Assembly (NCBI RefSeq): GCF_021134715.1
Contig: NC_060021.1
Span: 8,030,501-8,094,500, forward strand
Length of the DNA stretch: 64,000 nucleotides
Source: Daphnia pulex
Lineage: Eukaryota; Arthropoda; Branchiopoda; Diplostraca; Daphniidae
Reading direction: 5' to 3'
This document shows positions 24,214-34,889 of this stretch, piece after piece. Positions within the stretch are counted from its first letter, which is position 1. Every line of letters starts with the position of its first letter. Under the pieces are notes generated by a model that saw only the letters and a list, made by a program, of their open reading frames with translations, was not told the DNA's origin and searched no databases. The position numbers and the translations under genes were made by a program.

Positions 24214-24312
24214 GCGGATCACCGATATGTTAACTACCAGTTGTATCACCAACTTCTTGAGATAAAGACATATCGCTACTAGCTTTCCACATTTTTCAAC
24301 AATTTTGCAACC

Positions 24313-24994
24313 ATGAACACCAAGGTATAACAAGCACTTTAGTTCGTCTACTTTGAGAGGGTTATTGCTCACCTATTTCTTTCGCATGTGCACTAATAAA
24401 TTTTTGTAAATGTTAATAAAGGTAATGATGCTGATGGTCCTAGCGTCCGTTATGATCGGATCGTCCTTTAGTGCTCCCCAATTTTTGGGCCGTCCTGGAG
24501 GACTCATTGGACTTCGACGACCAGGAGGATTCGGAGGCCGGCCAGGATTCGGAAATCAGGGATTCGGCAATCAAGGGTTCGGCAACCAAGGATTTGGACC
24601 TGGTGAGAATAAAGATGATGTCATTTCCAACTGAAATTAATCGTTTTATTTTTCAACTCAAGGTTTTGGTGGAGCCAATGCTGCTGGACTCGGGAATGGT
24701 GCCGTTATTGGAAATCAAGCCATCGGAACAGGAACTGGTATCGCTAACGCTGGGCCAGGTAATTAAAAAACCTATAACTGAAATTATTTTTCCACAAACG
24801 ATAAAAGATAATATTTTAAACAATTAAAGGTGGATTTGGCATTGGTCTCGGTGTTGGCGCTGCTGTTGCAACTCCAATTGGCAACTTCGCGATCGGAGAT
24901 GGACAAAGTAAGTGACATAAAATAAAGACAGTACCTTTGACATCTCATTATACAAATTTTCACTTTCACAACAGGTATTTCCGTCGGAAAATAA
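24313..24994 (+). CDS. GRP1, secreted Gly-rich protein (128 aa)
   Basis: Exons 24313-24324, 24422-24602, 24663-24758, 24830-24907 and 24975-24994. The signal peptide (MNTKVMMLMVLASVMIGSSF) is split by a phase-0 intron after residue 4. The mature protein starts APQFLGRPGG and has a three-fold GFGNQ repeat (about residues 48-62). Then comes the family C-terminal module: FGGANAAG, GNGAVIGNQAIGTGTGIAN, GFGIGLGVG, ATPIGNFAIGDGQ, ending SISVGK. Introns 2-4 are all phase 1. Function is unknown; the composition suggests an extracellular structural protein. It is the first of eleven tandem paralogues in this window. The start is the only in-frame ATG in front of the first hydrophobic stretch. Confidence 0.85.
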
Positions 24995-25584
24995 AATGTA
25001 AATGTGGGTTTTCTGAACTCCGCTACTGCGCAATTTGTAGAAAGAAAAGGGATGCCGAAAGTGCCACTTTGGTGCGATCGATCGCATTGTATTTTATTTT
25101 AATTTTGATAACAAGCAAAACCACCCAACTGTAAATACGTGTTTTGTGGCCTTCTGAGTCAGGGTTGTCAACGCTGATTTATCCAAACTCTGTTGTATAA
25201 CACAAATAATAAATAACACGAACTTTTTAATAAATCTTGCCAAGTTCATCTTATTCTATTGTCAATTATCATTGTTATAAGGTACTTGACGCAGACGCTT
25301 GAAACGTCGTGATTATTTCCGTATTTCGGAAGTAATTCAATAATTATTTCAATAAGCAACCCATTGCTATATGGAAGCTGAACACTAAATACTAAATAGT
25401 CTATATTAAAAAGAACAATAGCAGGGATACTGGGAAAACCCAAATGCGTCCTCAGCAGAATTACCTTGGGATTTTCCCGAAACAAGTTTTTTGGAAGCGA
25501 AGTTTCGGCTTTGAAACTGGCAACATCGACTCTCTAGGAAATGCGCTGTGTAATTACTAAACAAAGAAGAAGGCAGAAGTTGCC

Positions 25585-25593
25585 TATTTAAAG
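25585..25593 (+). promoter_or_regulatory. TATA box of GRP2
   Basis: TATTTAAAG 109 bases before the ATG. The following leader TATCACCAACTTCT is shared with GRP1. Confidence 0.6.
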
Positions 25594-25693
25594 TCGACTA
25601 GTACAGGCACGTAAGCGCGCAGTTCTATCACCAACTTCTCAAGTTAAAGACCTTCCAGAATTTGCGGTCAAAACTTTGCAATACTCAACAGCC

Positions 25694-26297
25694 ATGAACA
25701 CTAAGGTTGTTTTTTTCGCCTTAAATCATTTTCACGTCATTATTAATTCAATTTTACGTTTCTGCTTTTATTTAGATAATGATGATGCTTGTCCTGGCTT
25801 CGATTTTGGTTGGAACTTCCTTTAGCGCACCTCAGTTTCTCGGACGCCCCGGAGGATTTAGACGACCGGGATTCGGAGGACCTGGTAAGGAAATTTCAGC
25901 AACAACATAATATCACTAACGCAATGCAATAGTTAATTAATTTATCCATCTTCGACAGGTTTCGGGGGAGCTAATGCTGCAGGATTCGGAAACGGATTTG
26001 TTCAAAATAACCAAGCAGTCGGAACAGGAACCGGAATTGCAAACGCAGGGCCAGGTATGAATAATAAACGATTGATAAAAGTTGATTGCAACGAACTATA
26101 ATATATTTTCAATTGAAACCCAAAAGGTGGATTTGGTATCGGTCTCGGAGTAGGTGCTGGTGTAGCAACTCCGATCGGTAATTTTGCTTTCGGAGACGGA
26201 CAGAGTAAGTCTACATTACATTTCCGCTAAAAACGAGCCCGAGTTCATAAGCTCATTTCTTTTTATCAATCACGCAGGTATTTCGGCTGGGAAATAA
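25694..26297 (+). CDS. GRP2, secreted Gly-rich protein (104 aa)
   Basis: Exons 25694-25705, 25776-25884, 25959-26054, 26127-26204 and 26278-26297. Closest relative is GRP1: signal peptide MNTKIMMMLVLASILVG, then APQFLGRPGGFRRPGFGGP. The C-terminal module has the same exon sizes (96, 78, 20 nt) and reads GFGNGFVQNNQAVGTGTG, then GVATPIGNFAFGDGQ, SISAGK. It lacks the GFGNQ repeats of GRP1. All introns after the first are phase 1. Confidence 0.85.
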
Positions 26298-27483
26298 ACG
26301 CATGAAGAAAATTTAGCATTGATAGCCATGGTAACTGATTGCTTAACCAATTTTATACATCATGCCCAATGTTCACGTTTTGTTCATTTCTCAATCCATG
26401 TATCATGTGTAATATAGTTGTCGAATATCCGAAGAAAAAAATGAACTCATTTCTCCGTATACTTTTTAAATTTTAAGTTAGCGAAGTGAATGGAATGTAT
26501 AGTAAATCGTCCGTAAGCGTCTTTGCGTGACGAAGTTCAGGTGCGGTCAAGCCAGAAACAGAAAACAGAATTCCAACCATGTACAGATAACCATTCTGGG
26601 CTATGTACATAAAAGGAAAACATTAAATATTAATAATAACAATCGTTACTGTAAAAAAAAAAAAATTCTTCTGTTAAGGAAGTTATAGAGTGCCCTGTAA
26701 AAAGCAAAGCTTGTTTCTTTATGATCTTAGTACGAGCTGTTGTTTCACAAAAATGAAGGTCATCGAATTTCTTAAGAAATAAAAGATAAAAAATGGAATA
26801 AGGGTTTCGAAAAAAAAAATATGAAAGGAATGAGGAGGAACAGCGTATTCCCGAGGTCCAAACAAACAACGAACAACCTTGTCGCAACTCTCCATGAGGA
26901 AGTGAAGACAATAATAGAGCAAAATAAAGGAAGTACAAAACTGAGTTGGCTCATTCGTAAAAGAAGGGTTTTCCAACTACGTTGTAGCAATAACTATAAA
27001 CTACCTTTACTGGCTCTGAGCCAACAACCGTATAGCTACCGCCCAACAAATATTAATGTCAAAACGCTCGAAAGTAGCTATCGGGAACTCTGCTGATGAG
27101 AAAGACCATCTCGTGAATGGGTGGAAAATATATAGTCCCAATAAAGGTAACTCTTGCATCTTATTGATATGGTACTCTGCTCCGAAATGAAACAGTATGA
27201 TAAAATATCTGTTACAGCATTCTTGATATATACATTCTAATGAAGAAAGATACAACCTTGAAAACCCAGAACAAGAGCATGGCCAAAACATCTAAATTCT
27301 AACATAAAAAAAGAACAAATGGCCGCTTTTCAACGGAAACAATTAGTTAGTAATTTCCCCCCAAAAAACGAAGATAGCTGGTTATTTAAAAAGGCTTGCT
27401 CATATCAAAATATTCCGCAGTTATGCAACGCCTTTCTGTGCCATCGAAACGCTACTTTAAAACATTTGGACTGTGCCGCCACC
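26298..27483. other. Intergenic, GRP2 to GRP3
   Basis: AT-rich with poly-A and poly-T tracts. Short ORFs on both strands near 26630-27090 have no family motif. TATTTAAAA at 27383 is the probable GRP3 TATA box. Confidence 0.4.
27383..27391 (+). promoter_or_regulatory. TATA box of GRP3
   Basis: TATTTAAAA in a TAGCTGGT-TATTTAAAA context, like other members of the array, about 100 bases before the ATG. Confidence 0.5.
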
Positions 27484-28133
27484 ATGGGAATCAATAAGGT
27501 AATCAAAGTTCCGTACCATATAGAATTTAAAGCGTGCATCAAAGTGCCTCACATCTTTTCTGCATACAGAGCGATATTATTATAGCTCAAGCGTTCCTGT
27601 ATAAGTTCATTCACTGCATTCTAAGTTTCTAACGACCATCAATTATTTTACGGAAATTTTCACGAAGGTGATGACGATCATGCTGATGCTTACGGCGATG
27701 GTGCTGGTTGGTACAGGGTTTACCGAGGACGACTTTCGCATATTTGTTGTTTCTCCTCTTGAGGGTCCCATCAGCAATCAACAAATATTTCTACCTTTCA
27801 CTGGTCTAGCCCGAGGAGGGAGACAGCAGGTTTTCCCGGCAGGAGGTAATAAAATTGTATTTCTCGCTTTTATGCTTTTCATTTCAATCACGCAAGTTGA
27901 TTGAACTTTGATTAGGCGAGACTTTGCCTTTGCGATCGACTTCGCCTTTACCGTTACCAGGTGGAGGTCTTGGCGTTGGAGGCGCGGTACCTTTGCGATC
28001 GACTTCACCATTGCCTCTACCAGCAGGCGGAGGACTCGGTGTCGGCGGTGCAGTGCCATTTCGATCAACTTCGCCTTTGAATTTACCGAGTGGAGGTCTC
28101 CGATTTGGCGGTGCCCTTGGATTGCCATTGTAG
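27484..28133 (+). CDS. GRP3, array member with a replaced C-terminus (136 aa)
   Basis: Exons 27484-27498, 27668-27845 and 27916-28133. The first two exons match the family: a short exon ending in AAG (MGINK), a phase-0 intron inside the signal peptide (VMTIMLMLTAMVLVGTGF), and a phase-1 donor after PAGG. The last exon does not encode the family module. It encodes three tandem units of about 21 aa of the form PLRSTSPLPLPGGGLGVGGA, the third diverged (PFRSTSPLNLPSGG). The N-terminal mature part (EDDFRIFVVSPLEG) recalls the DDDDRRRLFLVGP start of GRP4. The ATG has a good context (GCCACCATGG). Function is unknown. It could be a young gene or a decaying one, but the frame is intact. Confidence 0.7.
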
Positions 28134-29034
28134 AGTGTTGGAGATTTTGAAATGAATACACGTTTTAGTTACTTCGCAATATTATTTCATTGCGTCATAA
28201 CTCCTTACCACAATACATCTGGGTGCTTTCACGCCCCTGTAAAACTGAAAAGCAGAATTCAGATAGAAATCAAGTAAAGCTTTTCGAGAATTACTCAAGC
28301 CTAGAATTAAAAAAAAAGAAAAACATGTGCTATACTATTGAAAATCAAAACTCAAGTCTGATCGAAATGCGGAAGGAGAATAAGCAAGCACAGAGCCGAG
28401 CTATGCACCTGTTAGCGGAAGTAAAGAAACAAAAAGCGAGAAACTGGATCCAAAAGGTCAAACTTTCAAATCGGATTCAATGGCGCACGCTGCTTCTTCC
28501 TCTACAGTTTACCAACATACTGAACGACATGGATATGTAACATCAACTTGCGCAGGATTTATATCCACTAATTGCTGAAACTTGATCGAATTCGAGCACG
28601 ACATTTTAAAGGGCACACAGTTTCCCCTGACCGTATTATTATTGGCAACTCAATTGAAGGAGAAAATATGTTTCTACCCTTGAAAGCCCGATGAAACCAA
28701 TCCGTGTTTTTGTCATTCCTGATGTTGGGTTATCACCAGTGCCAACTGCCGCTTTGGTCGGCGATCGGATCTGTAAGATTAACGGCCTTCATCGAGACTA
28801 ATGAGGAGGTAAGAAAAAATCCTGATTTTTTGGAGTAGAAGGGGATTTTGCTTGACATTCAATGCTGTGGAAGTAAAGGTTAACAGGAAGCTTGATTGGC
28901 TTCAAGACAGATCTGCTGCAAAGCTGCTGGCTTATTTAAAGCAGTGCTTGATGACAGTCAGGCAGTAGCTCAACAGCTTTCACAGTTCCACAAAACACTC
29001 AGAGGATATACAATCTATAAAACTCTTCTCTACA
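28134..29034. other. Intergenic, GRP3 to GRP4
   Basis: No supportable gene; a Lys-rich open stretch near 28190-28540 looks like chance. TATTTAAAG at 28933-28941 is the likely GRP4 TATA box. Confidence 0.4.
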
Positions 29035-29772
29035 ATGAATACTAAGGTAAACTAAATTGTTTGATTGTTCCAGCTGGCTAACTGTTATTATATCTGCTAG
29101 CGATAGCTTTCTATACGCTCTCGTATTTGATTTCGAACATATTTGTGGTCCTCAATCAATAATGATTTCCGTCTCTCACCAGGTTATGATGCTGATTCTT
29201 TTGGGGATGGCGTTGGTTGGGCCAGCTCTTTCCGATGACGACGATCGTCGTCGCTTGTTTCTTGTTGGTCCAGCAGGTCGTCGTCCTCGTCCCCTTCAGC
29301 AATTATTAAGACCTCTAATTGGAGGAGCTTTAGCAGGACGACCCCTGATTGGAGGTAAAAATTTGATTTCGAATTTCTATTATTTTCACTTTGAATTTAC
29401 AATTGTTTTGTTGTTGACAAGGTTCGCCTTTGGGAGGTCTGGGTGGCGGAGCGAATGCTGCCGGAGCCGGTAACGGTGCTGTTATAGGGAATCAAGCTAT
29501 CGGTACAGGTACCGGTATCGCCAACGCTGGCCCAGGTAAAATTTAGTGAATCGGAAGATGTTTGTTTTACACTGTACAATTACAAATATGCATTCCCGAT
29601 CAAACAGGTGGTTTCGGCATAGGAGTCGGCATCGGAGTTGGTATTGCCACCCCACTGGGAAATTTTGCTTTCGGAGATGGAAACAGTAAATGATACCTTA
29701 TTCTAATAATAATATGCTTTACAATTTTGTCTGATCAAATATCCCTTTGCAGGCATTTCCATCGGGAAATAA
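29035..29772 (+). CDS. GRP4, secreted Gly-rich protein (131 aa)
   Basis: Exons 29035-29046, 29183-29354, 29422-29535, 29608-29685 and 29753-29772. Signal peptide MNTKVMMLILLGMALVGPAL, then an unusual charged start DDDDRRR, Arg/Pro/Leu-rich sequence, and the family module (GANAAGAGNGAVIGNQAIG, GTGTGIANAGPG, GFGIGVGIGVGIATPLGNFA, SISIGK). The third exon is 114 nt instead of 96, adding six residues (SPLGGL) before GGANAAG. It keeps the terminal intron that splits AGC (Ser) before ISIGK, as do GRP1, GRP2 and GRP10. Confidence 0.85.
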
Positions 29773-30359
29773 ATGAAAGATTACAAGTAACCTGACATCC
29801 TGATGTCGATGTAAGGTGCCCGGATAGTGATGGATGTACCTGTCTTTGAACTGAGTATTTATAAATCAAAAATTCGTTGGATGACAGCACGCGGTATAGC
29901 TCATTAGAGTTTAGATTGAATACTCAATTTCTGTTGTGTGTAATATAAGTGATGTAAAAATGTTGACTTAATGCGTACAAGTTACCTTGTGCGCATGTAT
30001 GCTGGAAATAAAAAAATGGCTTTTGACACTTTACATTATTACTTCTAAAAGACCATCAATTTTTTTAGTATGTGTATAGTTGATAAATTCATTACCGTAT
30101 TAATTAATATACCGTTACACACAATTTACTACTGATACTCATTTTTGACCCAGCAACCATGGCCCGTTATTGTTGTGTGCGAGAAGGGGCCAACAAGCCG
30201 ATCGACTTCACTCCATATATGTAAATATGAAACAACAACTAATAAGCTGCAGAGTGCAAATAAGGAGAAGGACGATGAACTTGGCTCGTATTGGGCTAAG
30301 GAGTTATCGATGAGATTTATTACATTGGAAAAAGATAACTTGCGTGATATTTAATTATG
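29773..30359. other. Intergenic, GRP4 to repeat copy B
   Basis: Probable GRP4 3' UTR with AATAAA-like sites (around 30006), then AT-rich sequence. No gene seen. Confidence 0.4.
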
Positions 30360-31650
30360 TCAGGAAGTGCCGGTGTGGCAGCAAGTACCTCTTGTTGGAA
30401 AAATCAAAAATTGTTCAAGTTGTACTTTGCTTCAAGTTCTTGAAGTTCAAATATTTCTGAATTTGATTTTTTATCAACAGGCAAAGTTGCGGGGTACAAA
30501 AACAGGCCTGATCTGACGTTCTACACGTGAGCTACAGTATTTAATGAACCCTGACTGAGAAAAACAAAAACAGCAAGATAAAACAGTTGCAGTCAACTGC
30601 ATGGCTCTGGAATAATCGTACTCCGTACTATGACACGATTAACAATCAAATCACACCAAATAGCAAAAAGGAAGAAAAGAGATGAATTTGTCCTACCTTT
30701 CAGCCTGGGAAATCCACAGCCCGGCATCCAAAAGTTGAATCCACGACCAGCAGGGATAAGTAAAAGGGAGTCCTCGTAAATACACCCACATTCACACGGG
30801 CGTACACGAGGACATTTAAAGAAAGGGGAATTGATGAGATCCTCAACTCGGTCGACACTGGAAGTTTCTCCAATTAAACGGGCTGCTGTTTATCTAAATA
30901 AAAAAATTCCAACAATGAGTTCCGACAAATATTTAGAGAAACAATAACAAGCAAGGTATTTAAGTTGAGAATAAGACAGTTGTAAATCAGGGGCATACAC
31001 TAATTGTTAATAAACAGGAAAATTGAAGGTTTCCATGTAATACATGTCACATTCAGGTTATAATAAAAGTAACGAAAATTATATTACCGAAGTAATGATA
31101 CTGTGATTGTTAGTGATGACAGGAGGTCATCAGTCAAATCATATGACTGCAGGTCCAGCACAAGCAAAACTTTGCTGTTACGATGGCTGGCTCAGGCCTC
31201 AAATCTGCATAGGATAAATATAGTGCAAACAAACTAACATGAATTGACAAGGGAATAAATAATGCTAGTCAGGAAGTAACAACTTGGAACAAGTTTAACT
31301 CTTCTATTTAAGCTCCCATAGGCCATAGTCATTCCATTTTTATTCTGAGTATTTACCTGCCAAACAGCATGGAGAAGATAGCATGAAAAATGCAACACCA
31401 AAGTTGACAGGACGATGACCGCACTTTTGTAATTTTTTTATCGGGCATCCACGTTCAAAAGAAAAAGTGATTATTCCGTTTTTCTTTTTTGAAGTCTTTA
31501 ACTCTTCTTTTCGAAACTTGTAAACGACAACAAATTTGTAGCAGACGACAATAATCTTTTAATGATCAATACTTAAGAATTAAGATATCGATTAGAATTT
31601 ATTAAAGACAGGACCCTCTTGGAAGCCAGGAGGGAATAAAATATCTTGTG
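30360..31650 (+). repeat. Dispersed spliced-looking repeat, copy B
   Basis: About 1.3 kb similar to copy C (same orientation) and copy A (inverted). Read on the minus strand it has exon-like blocks with GT/AG borders: GATAAACAG then a block ending GAAAG-GTAGGACAAAT, and TATGCAG then a block ending CGGTAATAT. A 40-nt hairpin (30772-30811) lies in the first block. Frames are interrupted and not shared between copies. It separates the GRP1-GRP4 group from GRP5-GRP9. Confidence 0.7.
30772..30811. other. Conserved 40-nt hairpin in repeat copy B
   Basis: CCTCGT pairs with ACGAGG, and inside it ACACCC pairs with GGGCGT with one wobble, leaving a loop of about eight bases. The hairpin is present in copy C at 41733-41772, with a shortened loop form in copy A near 1755-1790. 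Confidence 0.6.
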
Positions 31651-32303
31651 ACACTTAATTATATAATAAGATGACATTTCCAGTCATTCCTTTAAATAAC
31701 TCCTGCAGTGATTCAACTTGGTTATTATGCAAACTTCGTTTGAAATGTCAAGTTTAAAAAAATGTCCTCATTTTCCTTTAAAAAGGGGGATTTCCGCAGT
31801 TATTAGCCAATCATTTGGGTCATTTTATTTTGTCATTGTTTTTGGTGTTGGGGATTTTCTACTTTATTTTGCGGTATTACTCAGGGACCCCAAGCTCTCG
31901 AAATGGTCGTTAGTGTCTTAGTGAATAGCGCGAAGATTAAACGAAATAAAATTCCCATCAAGTTATTCGATTGCGCATAGAAAGTTGACGAACGAGTTTA
32001 CATCGCAAAACTTGCATGTTGGGTTTTTACTCGAATAAACTCCCCAAGGCAATTTCCGTAACCGGCTCGTGCATCACAATCAGCGCCTTTATTTTATTTT
32101 TATTATTTTTTTTATTTTCATAACAAGTTGAAATAGCCTTCGGCCGTGCAGTTTCTAGTTTCCCTATAGCTATTCTCATCGTCGCTTGTGTTGATATAAG
32201 TCTCCGTTGGACTAGAAGTAGAGTTGCAGTCCTATCGGCTCTCGATCTCGATCAAGACATTTATCTTTGCTTTTACTTGCAGCTGTACAAGATTCCTTAC
32301 ATC
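31651..32303. other. Intergenic, repeat copy B to GRP5
   Basis: AT-rich. An ORF of 67 codons at 31718 has no family features. No TATA box with the array consensus was found for GRP5. Confidence 0.4.
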
Positions 32304-32868
32304 ATGAACAAGGTAAATTATTTATTTATTTGTAACAGAAGTGTGCGAAAATATTTGTTTAATAATAATAATGTGATCCTTGTGTTATTTATTTTATCAA
32401 GACAATTTTGCTGCTGTTGGTTGTCGCTATGGTCGGATGCGCATTTGGCCGACCCCAGTTTGGTGGTCAAACTCCTTTTAGACCAGGAGGTAACTTTCAG
32501 CTTGGCGGAAATCGGCCACCACCACCAGCCTTCCCGGGACAGACTTGTAAGAAACCAATTTGAATTGCTAACAGCATCACCTAAACTAAACATTGAATTG
32601 GTTTAAACGTAATGTGCTTTTAAAAAATATTTAGTGTTCAACACCGGATCGGGGCAAGTGGTTGGAACCGGAACTGGTATCGCTAACCCCAGCGCAGGTT
32701 TGTTTATTAAGAGTGGAGAATGACTTTAATTTAGCTCAATTACTTACCAAGGTAATCTATCTTCTCTCAGGTGGCGTTGGCATTGGTCTCGGTGTTGGTG
32801 CCGCAGTTGCTTCCCCCGTTGGAAATTTCGCCATTGGTCAAGGAGAAAGCGTATCCACTGGCAAATAA
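32304..32868 (+). CDS. GRP5, secreted Gly-rich protein (104 aa)
   Basis: Exons 32304-32312, 32402-32546, 32635-32697 and 32771-32868. Signal peptide MNKTILLLLVVAMVGCAFG, mature start RPQFGGQTPFRPGGNFQ, Pro-rich NRPPPPAFPGQ, then a shortened family module. Exon 3 is only 63 nt: the GANAAG/GNGAV part is missing and it begins LFNTGSGQVVGTGTGIAN. The last exon (98 nt) is the fusion of the 78-nt and 20-nt exons, reading GVGIGLGVGAAVASPVGNFA and ending SVSTGK. The GCAFGRPQ signal-peptide junction is shared with GRP7 (and SAFGRPQ with GRP6). Confidence 0.82.
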
Positions 32869-33229
32869 GGAAATCAATATTTGAATCATGATCCGTCCAA
32901 TCATGAAAATTCTGTCACGTTATTTCGTCTTTCTATATTCTGTTTTCTGTTTCGACAAAAGAAATAACGTACGCCAAATATTTACCGGGAAACATTTTGC
33001 CGGGCATCTTGCTGACCAGTTAACCTTGGCATTCAGTCTTCTTCTTATTATTGTTATTATGTCTGGCAATATATACATATGATTTGAATGCTTCTGGTTG
33101 TTTTGGTTTTTTTAAAAGTCGCATTGCTATGTACGCATAGCAAGGAGATCAGGGAATTTTCGTAGGTACCAGCGCACCGGATGACATATTACGAATAGCG
33201 CTAGTGCTCAGTATGTTGTGCATATACTA
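32869..33229. other. Intergenic, GRP5 to the GRP6 promoter
   Basis: GRP5 3' flank. A 64-codon open stretch is probably chance. No other feature. Confidence 0.4.
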
Positions 33230-33463
33230 ATAAAAATGAAGGCACTCCTTATATGCACATCACGTCAGTATCAAGGTAGTACTGTTTTCACGTGAAGTCT
33301 ATGAAGCCTCTGGCTCTTTCAGCTGCTCTGTGCTCTGTTCACGCCGCCGACCTTCTTTAAAAGGCCGTTGTTGTTGACTTGGGTTTATTCAGTAGCCAGT
33401 TAACACCAGTCGACACTCCAGCTCGCTCAAGAAAAATCTTCACGTATCTAAAACGAACCAATC
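33230..33463 (+). promoter_or_regulatory. GRP6 promoter, duplicate of the GRP7 promoter
   Basis: Matches 34890-35116 in order: GGCACTCCTTATATGC, ACGTCAGTA, TTTTCACGTGAAGT (E-box CACGTG), GAGCCTCTGGCTCT or GAAGCCTCTGGCTCT, TATA box CTTTAAAAGGCCG at 33355, and initiator TTCAGTAG at 33388. The ATG follows at 33464. Confidence 0.7.
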
Positions 33464-34186
33464 ATGAATAAGGTATGTAAATGTGATGGAAGAAATCACC
33501 CCTTACAAGTTAATTGAAAAGAAATATTTCGTTCTCTTAGATCATTTTACTATTACTGGTGGTTGTCGCACTGGTGGGAAGTGCATTTGGAAGACCCCAA
33601 CATCATGGTCATCATCATCATCATCACCATCATCATGAACATAGACCCCATGGTGGCGGGTTTGGCGGAGCTCCTGGTGGCGGGTTCGGCGGAGCTCCTG
33701 GGGGTGGGTTCGGCGGAGCTCCTGGTGGCGGGTTTGCTGGCGGTGCTCCTGGAGGATTTTCAGGTGGAGCTCCTCTTGGTGGTGGCGGCTTCTTAGGACC
33801 GCAAGGTGGTAAGTAAATCATTTGGAGTGATGCCAGAGATAACTAAAATAAAATTTCGTCACTACAGCGTCTAAACTCTAAAGTAATTGTAAATCCATAT
33901 CGAATAGGTTTCGGTGGAGCCAATGCTGCAGGAGCCGGGAACGGTGCGGTTATTGGCAATCAAGCCGTCGGAACAGGAACCGGAATTGCTAACGTCGGGC
34001 CAGGTATGACTATTTGTTTTTCATTTGAACAACACAAACCGAGGAACGAAAATTAATTGCATTTGATTTGTGAAAAATTATTACCTAGGTGGTTTTGGCA
34101 TTGGTTTGGGCATCGGAGGTGCGATAGCCACTCCACTTGGAAACTTAGCCTTCGGCCAAGGTGAAAGTCTTGCAGTCGGCAAATAG
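33464..34186 (+). CDS. GRP6, His- and Gly-rich secreted protein (156 aa)
   Basis: Exons 33464-33472, 33541-33808, 33908-34003 and 34089-34186. Signal peptide MNKIILLLLVVALVGSAFG, then RPQHHG followed by a run of nine His, EHRPHGGG, four FGGAPGGG-type octapeptide repeats, then AGGAPGG and SGGAPLGGG. The family module follows (GGANAAGAGNGAVIGNQAVG, GIANVGPG, GFGIGLGIGGAIATPLGNLA) and ends SLAVGK. The His run would bind metal ions or be pH-sensitive (inference). The terminal intron is absent. Nearest relative is GRP7, with which it shares promoter and HHGH..HRPHGGG head. Confidence 0.87.
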
Positions 34187-34534
34187 AAAACGAGGATAAT
34201 GTAAAAATAAAAATATTATATTTTTGAGTTCCCGAATGAATTTGTTGTCCGTTTTTATCCATCTGTGAATACAAATGTCAATATACTATCAATCAGAGAG
34301 CTGTCTTATTATTTAGTGGTGATCCTATTTACTGAATACGTAACGAGGAACATAAGATAAACCTGCGCTTACATTGGCATTGGCATCATGGGACTAATAC
34401 ACCTATGATGCACCGATGTAGCTCGGTATGATACAATGTGCTTTAAGGCGCTTTAAGGTGCAAAGGGAAAAACCAACTGCAATTCCAGAAATAAATCACG
34501 ATTGAGCAGTTTTTTTAAAAGTAGTTTTTCTTAT
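34187..34534. other. Intergenic after GRP6
   Basis: GRP6 3' UTR (AATAAAAATA near 34204) and AT-rich sequence leading to the relic at 34535. Confidence 0.4.
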
Positions 34535-34606
34535 ATGGGCGAAATTACATCACCAATTGGAAATTCCCCCCTCGGTCAAGGTGAAAGCATCCCCATCAGT
34601 AAATAA
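34535..34606 (+). pseudogene. GRP relic: last-exon fragment
   Basis: Reads GEITSPIGNSPLGQGESIPI then SK and a stop, matching the end of the family module (ATPLGNLAFGQGES...VGK) with substitutions at key Gly residues. No splice acceptor, signal-peptide exon or other module exon is found in the 340 bp before it. It is a leftover of a deleted array member between GRP6 and GRP7. Confidence 0.7.
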
Positions 34607-34889
34607 AACTATATTAATAATTTTAAATAATTTATTCAGTGTTGCAGCTTTCGTGTGCTATTTCGTCGCTCTACATATCGTCCATCTTCATATTTGTCAG
34701 ACAAGATTTTGCAGAGTTGTGGGCATTTAATGTTTGAGATCACATATACAAAATGCTTTCGTTTTCCTAATTGGTTTTACATGCTTTATGGTATAGGCTA
34801 TGCATACTGAGTCGACAAAATAGAGCGGCTAGAGCGCGTAGCTGATGCGAACGGAAAATTATATCGCCAACAAAATACGCAAAAGCCAT
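34607..34889. other. Intergenic between relic and GRP7 promoter
   Basis: AT-rich. No feature seen. Confidence 0.4.

Larger units (their letters stand above)
19918..24312. other. Gene-poor region
   Basis: Apart from the MITE-like element and the dispersed-repeat copy listed separately, I see no supportable gene. Open stretches such as 21444-21860 (minus) have no conserved motif, and the 22700-22951 frame is short. A weak similarity exists between 21470-21540 and 46670-46740 (TTTCACCA[A/T]TGGATC.AGT followed by CAGCA). Confidence 0.45.

Noticed and set aside
33633-33821. Pro-rich minus-strand ORF opposite GRP6
   Set aside because: Antisense reading of the FGGAPGGG repeats.
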